Part shown: piece after piece, positions 32,825 to 38,737 of the stretch
Layout of the letters: each line of letters begins with the position of its first letter
Numbering within the stretch: position 1 is the stretch's first letter
Assembly: GCF_018448905.1 (NCBI RefSeq)
Contig: NZ_RCWA01000040.1
Span: 1 to 38,737 of the forward strand
Reading direction: 5' to 3'
DNA from: Photorhabdus heterorhabditis
GTDB taxonomy: Bacteria; Pseudomonadota; Gammaproteobacteria; Enterobacterales; Enterobacteriaceae
DNA length: 38,737 nucleotides
Notes under the pieces: model-generated
The model's input: only the letters and a program-made list of their open reading frames with translations
Database searches by the model: none
What the model was told of the DNA's origin: nothing
Translations under genes and position numbers: made by a program

Positions 32825-34059
32825 CTTTTTCTGTAAAAAAAGTGCAACAGGATTTCCCGGTATTAGCTCAGCAGGTTAATGGACATCCGTTGATTTATCT
32901 TGATAGTGCTGCTAGTGCTCAGAAACCTGTCCAAGTTATTGAACGGGAAAGCGAATTTTGTTTGCATCAGTATGCGGCGGTTCATCGGGGAATTCATACC
33001 TTGAGTTCTGCGGCTACTCGCATGGTTGAAAACGTGCGCCACCAGATAGCACAATTTATTCATGCGCAAAGTGCTGAAGAGATTGTTTTCGTCAAAGGTA
33101 CGACAGAAGGGATTAATCTGGTTGCTAATAGTTATGGCCGCAAATTTATCAATGACGGCGATAATATTGTGATTACTGAGATGGAACATCATGCCAATAT
33201 CGTTCCGTGGTATATGCTGGCAGAACAGATTGGATGTGAAATCAGAATATGGACGTTGGATGAAAATGGTGAACTGGATCAATCGGTTTTATCATCCTTG
33301 ATTGATTCACGTACCAAATTACTTTCTTTTACTCATTTATCTAATGTGCTTGGCACAGTAAATCCTGTACGTGAAATTATAAAGCAGGCCAGAGAATTGG
33401 CTGATAAGCAGGGCGCCCAATTACATACTCTGGTTGATGGTGCTCAGGCTATTATGCATAAGAATGTTGATGTGCAGGCTCTGGATTGTGATTTCTATGT
33501 TTTCTCCGGCCATAAACTATATGGACCGACCGGAATCGGCGTGCTTTACGGGCGTAAATCCCTGTTGGATGCTATGCCACCCTGGGAAGGGGGTGGTGCA
33601 ATGATAAAACATGTCAGCTTGCAAACAGGGATAACCTATGCGCCACCACCGTGGCGGTTTGAAGCAGGAACGCCGAATACGGCGGGAATTATTGGGCTTG
33701 GTGGTGCTATTGATTATATTTCTTCGCTCGGGCTGGATGAAATTCAGCAATATGAACAGGGATTGATGGATTATGCCATTACACGACTTAAGGAAATTAG
33801 GTCACTGAAATTGTATGGCCCTGAGCTACGTCAGGGGGTTATTGCTTTCAACCTTGGTTGCCATCATGCTTATGATGTAGGAAGTTTCCTTGATCAATAT
33901 GGAATAGCTATTCGTACCGGGCATCATTGTGCACTTCCTCTAATGGAGCATTATCAGGTTCCCAGCATGTGCAGAGCTTCACTGGCGATTTATACAACGA
34001 AAGAAGATATTGATGCACTCGTTGCTGCATTGCTGCGGATCGAAAAACTGCTTGGTTGA
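32821..34059 (+). CDS. sufS: Cysteine desulfurase SufS
   Basis: A PLP enzyme that takes sulfur from L-cysteine (also acts on selenocysteine) and passes it to SufE. It is 412 aa. The PLP lysine is Lys232 in [11 protein letters not shown]. The catalytic cysteine is Cys370 in [11 protein letters not shown], matching the type II desulfurase pattern. [11 protein letters not shown] and the substrate-site HTLSSAATR segment are also conserved. The start overlaps the sufD stop by 4 nt. Confidence 0.96.
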   Translation: MTFSVKKVQQDFPVLAQQVNGHPLIYLDSAASAQKPVQVIERESEFCLHQYAAVHRGIHTLSSAATRMVENVRHQIAQFIHAQSAEEIVFVKGTTEGINLVANSYGRKFINDGDNIVITEMEHHANIVPWYMLAEQIGCEIRIWTLDENGELDQSVLSSLIDSRTKLLSFTHLSNVLGTVNPVREIIKQARELADKQGAQLHTLVDGAQAIMHKNVDVQALDCDFYVFSGHKLYGPTGIGVLYGRKSLLDAMPPWEGGGAMIKHVSLQTGITYAPPPWRFEAGTPNTAGIIGLGGAIDYISSLGLDEIQQYEQGLMDYAITRLKEIRSLKLYGPELRQGVIAFNLGCHHAYDVGSFLDQYGIAIRTGHHCALPLMEHYQVPSMCRASLAIYTTKEDIDALVAALLRIEKLLG

Positions 34060-34096
34060 GCTTGTTATAGATTAAAAAAATGATAAGGAAAAAGTC

Positions 34097-34513
34097 ATGG
34101 CAAGTTTGCCCGACCAAAATAAATTATTGCGTAATTTCTCCCGTTGTCAGAATTGGGAAGAGAGATATCTCTATATGATTGAACTGGGGGCGAGATTGCC
34201 CTCTCTTATTGATCAACAGCGCCAACCTGAGTATTTAATCTCAGGTTGTCAGAGCCAAGTGTGGATCTCACTGAAAAAAAATGACCAAGGCAAAATAGAG
34301 TTTGCTGGTGACAGTGATGCAGCGATTGTTAAAGGGCTGGTTGCGGTTGTCTTTATTCTCTTCCAGGGTAGGACGCCTCAGGAGATTTTGGATGTGGATG
34401 TGACAGAATATTTTGCAAGACTTTCTCTGGAACAACATTTGACACCATCACGAACACAGGGACTACATGCGATGATATGTGCTATTCGGAATACGGCAAG
34501 TAAAATGGTTTAA
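34097..34513 (+). CDS. sufE: Sulfur acceptor SufE
   Basis: Receives persulfide sulfur from SufS and passes it to SufB. It is 138 aa, the standard length, with acceptor Cys51 in [10 protein letters not shown]. It has an AAGGA ribosome-binding site and a 37-bp gap after sufS. Last gene of the suf operon. A T-less inverted repeat (TACCAGT/ACTGGTA, 34515-34547) follows the stop. Confidence 0.94.
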   Translation: MASLPDQNKLLRNFSRCQNWEERYLYMIELGARLPSLIDQQRQPEYLISGCQSQVWISLKKNDQGKIEFAGDSDAAIVKGLVAVVFILFQGRTPQEILDVDVTEYFARLSLEQHLTPSRTQGLHAMICAIRNTASKMV

Positions 34514-34599
34514 GTACCAGTCTTACACGTTTCTTTAGCCACTGGTAATATAACCGTGACAGGGGAATAAAATCTCAACCTTTAACGCTTAATTTATCC

Positions 34600-34741
34600 T
34601 ATACCCAATGGATTTCGAGATGGATCGCGATGGCAAGGGAGCGAATCCCCGGGAGCATAGATAACTATGTCATAGATGACTCTGTGACCGGGATGAGTGA
34701 GTGCAGCCAACCAAGAGGCAACTTGAAAGATAACGGGTATA
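34600..34741. repeat. ERIC element, 142-bp long form
   Basis: A full copy from TATACCCAATGGATTTCGAG to TTGAAAGATAACGGGTATA. It has an internal 15-bp near-duplication: CATAGATAACTATGT (34656-34670) followed by CATAGATGACTCTGT (34671-34685). It lies between sufE and the L,D-transpeptidase gene. The same long form is the one split by the MITE at 7359-7683. Confidence 0.93.
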
Positions 34742-34772
34742 TAACATTCAGAAGTAATTCCAGGAAGCAAGC

Positions 34773-35840
34773 ATGAAACAAGTTTTAACGCTTATCGGCA
34801 TGTTATTGTTAAGTGGGTTGATTAATACAGTCAGCGCTACAGAATATACCTTACCACCTGCCAATAGCCGTTTAATTGGCGAAAATACGATATTTGTTGT
34901 ACCCGGTGACGGGCGTTCTCTGGAGGCCATTGCCGCCGAATATAAAATTGGTTTACTGGCAATGCTGGAAGCTAACCCAGGTACTGATCCTTATTTGCCT
35001 GCTCCGGGTTCTGAATTGATTATTCCATCACAAATGTTGTTGCCTGATACACCAAGGCAGGGAATTGTGATTAACCTTGCAGAACTGAGACTCTACTATT
35101 TTCCTAAAGGAAAAAATAAAGTCATCATCTATCCGATTGGCATTGGGCAGCTTGGCCGTAATACGCCGGTGATGACAACGTCTGTCAGCCAATTAATCAA
35201 GGACCCAACTTGGACGCCGACTAAAAACATCCGCAAGCATTATGCCGAACAAGGGATTACCTTACCTGCGGTTGTACCTGCTGGTCCAGAAAACCCAATG
35301 GGATTGTTTGCATTGCGCTTAGCTGCCGGGCGCGGAGAATACCTGATCCACGGTACTAATGCTGATTTTGGTATTGGTATGCGCGTGAGTTCTGGTTGTA
35401 TCCGTTTGCGTCCTGATGATATTGAAGCGCTGTTTGACAGTGTCCCTCGTGGAACGAGAGTACAGATTATCAACGAAGCCGTTAAATATTCAGTCGAACC
35501 AGATGGTAGACGCTATGTGGAAGTACATCAGCCGTTATCTAAACAAGAGGATGATGATCCTCAGACGTTACAAATTGTCCGATCAATTAATCTGAATAAA
35601 TTCATTGATAATAGCGAGACGAATAAAAATATTGTTGAACAAGCTCTTGCACGCCGTTCTGGTATGCCGGTGTTGGTAAGTAAAGATACACAGTCTGAAA
35701 CACAACAGAACCTGAAAGAAGAGAATTTAACTTCAGTAGCAGACAATAAAGATGTGGAACAGGAAGTGAATGAAGACGCATTTGAATCGTTTAAATTACC
35801 ACCGTTATATCAACCTGGGCCAATCTATCAGAAAGATTAA
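34773..35840 (+). CDS. ldtE: L,D-transpeptidase, LdtE/YnhG type
   Basis: A periplasmic enzyme that makes 3-3 crosslinks in peptidoglycan (the E. coli LdtD/LdtE activity). The protein is 355 aa. It has a signal peptide (residues 1-22, ending VSA), a LysM-like segment FVVPGDGRSLEAIAAEYKIG (about 41-90), and a YkuD catalytic domain (about 98-235) with His193 in YLIHGTN and catalytic Cys209 in VSSGCIRLRPDD. The C-terminal extension is poorly conserved. Position between suf and lpp is the E. coli ynhG/ldtE position, which supports LdtE over the Braun-lipoprotein-attaching paralogues (LdtA/B/C); the sequence alone does not exclude those. Confidence 0.85.
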   Translation: MKQVLTLIGMLLLSGLINTVSATEYTLPPANSRLIGENTIFVVPGDGRSLEAIAAEYKIGLLAMLEANPGTDPYLPAPGSELIIPSQMLLPDTPRQGIVINLAELRLYYFPKGKNKVIIYPIGIGQLGRNTPVMTTSVSQLIKDPTWTPTKNIRKHYAEQGITLPAVVPAGPENPMGLFALRLAAGRGEYLIHGTNADFGIGMRVSSGCIRLRPDDIEALFDSVPRGTRVQIINEAVKYSVEPDGRRYVEVHQPLSKQEDDDPQTLQIVRSINLNKFIDNSETNKNIVEQALARRSGMPVLVSKDTQSETQQNLKEENLTSVADNKDVEQEVNEDAFESFKLPPLYQPGPIYQKD

Positions 35841-35897
35841 TGATTTTTTGTGGACTGGGAGGTCAGAAAATATTTATCTGACAGAAATTTTAATAAG

Positions 35898-35926
35898 AAA
35901 ATGGTGCACATCTGTGCACCATTTTT
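35898..35926. terminator. Bidirectional terminator between ldtE and lpp
   Basis: AAAATGGTGCACA (35898-35910) pairs with TGTGCACCATTTT (35913-35925) in a near-perfect 13-bp stem with a T tract at each end. It is 18 bp beyond the lpp stop on the minus strand and also follows ldtE. Confidence 0.85.
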
Positions 35927-35943
35927 ATACTTAATTACAAAAA

Positions 35944-36180
35944 TTATTTTTTGTAGGAACGAACTTGGTTATCCAGACGCTGATTTGCACGAGCAGCTTC
36001 ATCTTTAGCTGCTTGAATGTCAGTACGTACTGAGTTCACGTCGTTGCTCAGTTGATCAACTTTTGCATTCAGAGTCTGAATATCGGAAGACAATTGATCA
36101 ACCTTAGCAGTACTTGAACAACCAGCCAACATAGTAGAAGCCAGAACTACTGCACCCAGTACAATTTTAGTACGATTCAT
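35944..36180 (-). CDS. lpp: Major outer-membrane lipoprotein Lpp (Braun's lipoprotein)
   Basis: An abundant trimeric coiled-coil lipoprotein linking the outer membrane to peptidoglycan. Starting at MNRTKIVLG (36180, GAGGG site upstream) gives 78 aa, the exact E. coli length; the frame is open 11 codons further up, into the conserved untranslated leader. The lipobox LAGC puts the lipidated residue at Cys21. The mature heptad repeats ([22 protein letters not shown]) form the coiled coil. The C-terminal Lys78 is the peptidoglycan attachment site, with KK ending replacing the E. coli RK. Confidence 0.96.
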   Translation of the reverse strand: MNRTKIVLGAVVLASTMLAGCSSTAKVDQLSSDIQTLNAKVDQLSNDVNSVRTDIQAAKDEAARANQRLDNQVRSYKK

Positions 36181-36210
36181 TGTAATACCCTCTAGATTTA
36201 AGTTAATCTC

Positions 36211-36231
36211 CAAGTAGCCACATAAGTATTA
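36211..36231 (-). promoter_or_regulatory. lpp promoter -10 and start region
   Basis: On the minus strand, TGTGTAATAC (extended -10, with TAATAC at 36231-36226) precedes GCTACTTGGAGATTAAC, nearly identical to the E. coli lpp promoter and leader. The transcription start is inferred at about 36218. The leader down to AGAGGGTATTA is also conserved. Confidence 0.7.
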
Positions 36232-36561
36232 CACAAAGTTTTTTAGAAAGAGAATAAATTTTTGTCATGAAAACCAATTATTTCAATTTTTCTCTTTAGA
36301 AAGCGGCCCATTTTCGTCTGAGTGTAAAAAAACAAAACCATTAAGTAACACTTTAATCAAAGAAATCCTATTCCATGAGGGAATGGTATTCTCCGAAATT
36401 ATTTTAGTTAAAAATTCTTATAAATAAAAAACACCACATCCAAGTCACTTTGCACCTATTGATCCATCGATATATATCTTAATGGAGGCGTTCTGCATAC
36501 ATAAATTTGGGGGTGCGCTTAAAACGAATTTGTTAAATGAAGCTTATTATAGACGAGCGGC
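36232..36561. other. Spacer upstream of lpp and the crotonase gene
   Basis: About 330 bp with no supportable gene. Its left end must hold upstream elements of the lpp promoter. The rest is unremarkable AT-rich sequence. Confidence 0.5.
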
Positions 36562-36590
36562 TTGACAATGCTAAGGCTGAATCCTAGTCT
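36562..36590 (+). promoter_or_regulatory. Possible promoter of the crotonase gene
   Basis: A consensus -35 TTGACA (36562-36567) is followed after 17 bp by a weak -10, TAGTCT (36585-36590). It lies 30 bp upstream of the coding start. Confidence 0.4.
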
Positions 36591-36619
36591 CATATTTAAA
36601 CTGGTAAGAGGAGTTTTCT

Positions 36620-37471
36620 ATGATAATTAATCAATCCAATGAGCATTTTATCATCACCGTTGATGATGGAGTCGCTCATTTACAACTAAGTCGCCCTGAA
36701 AAGGCAAACAGCTTGGCACTCGCGTTTTGGAAACTATTTCCTGAAACAATAGATCAACTCAGTCGTTCAGGTGAGGTGCGGGTAATGGTGATCTCTGCAC
36801 AAGGACGTGTATTTTGTGGGGGGCTTGACCTGCAAATCTTTGCTTCTAGTAAAGATGTCGATACAGCTAATCCTCATGAGCGGGAAGCAATGCAGTTTAG
36901 TTTATTACAAATGCAGGAAGCGATAACTGTATTGGAACGTGCACGCTTTCCTGTCATTGCTGCGGTACAAGGGGCCTGTCTTGGGGCTGGATTTGACTTA
37001 ATTACCGCATGTGACTTTTGCTTTGCCTCCGATGACGCGAAATTTCGTATAGAAGAAACTAATATCGGTATGATGGCTGACTTGGGGATTCTTCAACGTC
37101 TGCAACACCTTATTCCTGGCGGTATGGCCCGTTATCTTGCACTCACAGGTGATACATTGAGCGCTGCTCAGGCTCATGATTTAGGTCTTGTGGTAAAAAT
37201 TTTCTCTTCTACAGAAACATTGCTCGACGGGGCTTTAACGACCGCCCGGCGTATTGCTGATCGGCCTCCAGTTGCCATTAATGGGATTAAACGGGCAATG
37301 CTTTACAGCCGTGATCATGGTGTCTACGAATCATTGCAACAGACTGCGTTATTGCAGGCTTCGATTTTTAGTCGTCAGGACATCCTGAACTCGATTCAAG
37401 CTAAAGCAACTGGAACAGCAAGTGAGTTCCAGAATTTAAGTAAAGTAGGTAAAGCGTTCGATGTGCCGTGA
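36620..37471 (+). CDS. Crotonase-family protein, dienoyl-CoA isomerase-like
   Basis: A 283-aa enoyl-CoA hydratase/isomerase superfamily member. The oxyanion-hole segments are FCGGLDL (about 65-71) and QGACLGAGFDLI (117-128). The acidic residues Asp126, Glu146 and Asp154 keep the exact spacing (20 and 8) of the catalytic Asp, Glu and Asp of mammalian Delta(3,5)-Delta(2,4)-dienoyl-CoA isomerase (ECH1). The surroundings GFDLITACDFCFAS and EETNIGMMADLGILQRL also follow ECH1. This suggests isomerisation of dienoyl-CoA in breakdown of odd-position unsaturated fatty acids rather than simple hydration. The ribosome-binding site AAGAGGAG precedes ATG 36620. There are no fatty-acid genes nearby; it appears monocistronic. 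Confidence 0.8.
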   Translation: MIINQSNEHFIITVDDGVAHLQLSRPEKANSLALAFWKLFPETIDQLSRSGEVRVMVISAQGRVFCGGLDLQIFASSKDVDTANPHEREAMQFSLLQMQEAITVLERARFPVIAAVQGACLGAGFDLITACDFCFASDDAKFRIEETNIGMMADLGILQRLQHLIPGGMARYLALTGDTLSAAQAHDLGLVVKIFSSTETLLDGALTTARRIADRPPVAINGIKRAMLYSRDHGVYESLQQTALLQASIFSRQDILNSIQAKATGTASEFQNLSKVGKAFDVP

Positions 37472-37558
37472 TTGGGACAAACATGTCGATAACATACAAG
37501 GTAGATCTTCCGCAGATTATGTAATGCGGGGAAACTAAATAATGGGGCGTGGGTTTAA

Positions 37559-37590
37559 GCCATTTTCTGGCAGAGAAAACAGAAAATGGC
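37559..37590. repeat. Inverted repeat after the crotonase gene
   Basis: GCCATTTTCTG (37559-37569) and CAGAAAATGGC (37580-37590) are a perfect 11-bp inverted repeat with a 10-nt loop, 88 bp after the crotonase stop. There is no T tract, so it is a weak terminator candidate. Confidence 0.5.
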
Positions 37591-37743
37591 ATTATTATCA
37601 CATCTTGGGTATATCCTGCTAAAAAGCATATTTACTGAGTTAAATCCACCTTTTATATAAAGCTTTAATCTCTTTGTATTCGCGTTTTTAAATAGTCATG
37701 GTAACCTTAAATAAGCAAAGGATAACATTGCTGATAAATGGAT

Positions 37744-37772
37744 TAAACATGGCAGGGAATAGGCCATGTTTA
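37744..37772. repeat. Perfect 10-bp inverted repeat
   Basis: TAAACATGGC (37744-37753) and GCCATGTTTA (37763-37772) with a 9-nt loop, in the gene-free region. A T run occurs about 14 nt later (CCTTTTT). It may be a terminator or part of an RNA. Confidence 0.45.
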
Positions 37773-38539
37773 GCTACTCCGTACCTTTTTAAAATCTGGT
37801 ATTAATGGCGAGTTTTTTTAACACTTAGTTGACGAATAGCTGAATTAAACGTCGATAAAAGGGGGCTTTTCATGGGAGAAAAGGAAAATATAATTGAAAA
37901 AATAAACTATGCTAAAAAAAGATTAACCTGTAAAACAATTATCATTTCGCAGGATTTTTTATTGTTTAATTAAACATGAATCTAATAAATGATTTTCATT
38001 GAAAAACTTTTTAACCTAAGAGTATTACTGTTTTCAGACTCGTATTTAACTCGGCCATTTTCATTAAACGGGTTTTCTTATTCCCTTCCATTTTTCGAAA
38101 ACAAATGCAACTCTTTTTTTTAATAAATATCATATCGTTTAAGTTAGGTTTACATATTGTGTGTCTTTTATAGAATTCTTTGGTTTTTATATCCTATTTA
38201 TATTAAACAAAAAGTGCTTTATGGCAAAAAATAGCTTGATTTTATGTCAAACTGTTTAGAAAATTGCCTTGGTTAAGAAATGATTCATTTGGTCAATTTG
38301 AATATTTGTTTGAACACACCTTGTCGGTTTTCTCTTATTTTCTGCCCGGCTAATTTCTTGTTCGGAAATAGCGGGTTCCGGTTTTTCATTTCTGAAATTT
38401 GTTATGGCATGACCATCCTGTCTTGCGTTCTGTTTTATTATTGAGGAGTCTCATGTGGTAAACGAAATATCTCAAGTCCGTGTGAATATTAAATGGGATT
38501 TGCATACCGGTGGTGTGCAGAAAAAACGGAGAACCCGTC

Positions 38540-38737
38540 ATGAACTATGCAACTCCGGCAATGATCTTTGATCACAGCCGCTATAAATTAAAAGTCTGGG
38601 GCAACAAGGTACCGCTGGATGTGCTGGCGTTTACCGGACAGGAATATTTAAGCCAGCCTTTTTGCTACACCATTGAATTTACCAGCCCGGAGAAGGCGAT
38701 TGCGCCGGCGCAGATGCTGATGCAGGACGCCTCATTT
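38540..38737 (+). CDS. vgrG: VgrG (type VI secretion spike protein), 5' end only
   Basis: The frame from ATG 38540 runs off the window end after 66 codons. It begins MNYATPAMIFDHSRYKLKVW and includes LDVLAFTGQEYLSQPFCYTIEFTS. This is the standard N-terminus of VgrG/gp27-like proteins, in which F-x-G-x-E-x-L-S-x-P-F/Y-x-Y-x-I-x-F-x-S is the recognisable block. VgrG trimers tip the T6SS tube and carry effectors. A GGAG site is 7 nt upstream. The coding region is markedly richer in G and C than the spacer before it. Effector and immunity genes, if any, would lie beyond the window. Confidence 0.88.
   Translation, partial: MNYATPAMIFDHSRYKLKVWGNKVPLDVLAFTGQEYLSQPFCYTIEFTSPEKAIAPAQMLMQDASF

Larger units (their letters stand above)
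37472..38539. other. 1-kb AT-rich gene-free region before vgrG
   Basis: No convincing coding frame in about 1070 bp. It has two perfect inverted repeats (listed separately) and poly-T-rich stretches. One small frame with a purine-rich site upstream, 37872-37973 (33 aa, MGEKENIIEK...), is possible but unsupported. Such long AT-rich stretches upstream of T6SS or toxin genes are candidates for H-NS binding and complex regulation, an inference. Confidence 0.5.

Noticed and set aside
7359-34741. Recurrent palindromic repeats as a possible CRISPR array
   Set aside because: They are dispersed single 116-142 bp ERIC copies, with no regular spacers and no cas genes.
37872-37973. 33-aa frame MGEKENIIEK... 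with a G-rich stretch upstream
   Set aside because: Too short and lysine/AT-driven; no homology I recognise, so mentioned only within the spacer description.
38455-38571. Short GTG-started frame (VVNEISQVRV...) overlapping the start of vgrG
   Set aside because: Only 38 codons, no clear start signal, and it overlaps a confident VgrG start in another frame.

Overview
The window looks like a chromosomal segment of an enteric gammaproteobacterium of the Morganellaceae, most likely Photorhabdus or a close relative. Three things support this: AT-rich spacers, many ERIC-type 127-bp palindromic repeats, and E. coli-like gene order in several blocks (ppsR/ppsA, rprA-ydiK-ydiJ-menI, sufABCDSE-ldtE-lpp) interrupted by accessory genes. 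The genus is inferred; no rRNA or other marker gene is present.

Left accessory region (1-9900): the tail of an IS630-like transposase; a secreted protein of unknown function; a truncated SGNH-esterase fragment ending in half an ERIC; and an orphan FlhE-like periplasmic protein. Next comes a tightly coupled four-gene tripartite exporter (MacB-type ATPase, MacB-type permease, TolC-like outer-membrane channel, HlyD/MacA-type adaptor), in which every gene overlaps the next by 8 nt. Downstream are a 151-aa exported protein and a 130-aa protein ending in seven GTGG repeats. Between the exporter and these lies an ERIC split by a 174-bp MITE-like insertion with a 9-bp target duplication.

Iron/heme region (9800-17200): a MarA-like AraC regulator and a membrane protein flank a Fur-box-like site. 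They are followed by the heme uptake operon hmuR-S-T-U-V on the minus strand, with a Fur-box-like site upstream of hmuR.

Central metabolism (17300-27500): aroH (Trp-type DAHP synthase), divergent ppsR/ppsA with a Cra-like site, the RprA small RNA, ydiK, ydiJ and menI.

Type I toxin-antitoxin locus (27786-28200): on the minus strand there is a 52-aa Hok-family toxin missing from simple long-ORF lists. It has an overlapping Mok-like leader peptide, a Sok-like antisense RNA on the plus strand, and recognisable hok-mRNA 5' (tac) and 3' (fbi) folding elements.

Fe-S and envelope block (28750-36230): a Fur-box-like site, the sufABCDSE operon, an L,D-transpeptidase (LdtE/YnhG type), and lpp with its conserved promoter and leader.

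Right edge (36500-38737): where E. coli has pykF after lpp, this window has a crotonase with the three acidic residues of dienoyl-CoA isomerase. A 1-kb AT-rich gene-free spacer follows, then the start of a GC-richer VgrG (type VI secretion spike) gene running off the end.

The best candidates for further study are the Hok/Sok locus, the MITE nested in an ERIC, and the coupled exporter followed by two small unknown proteins.
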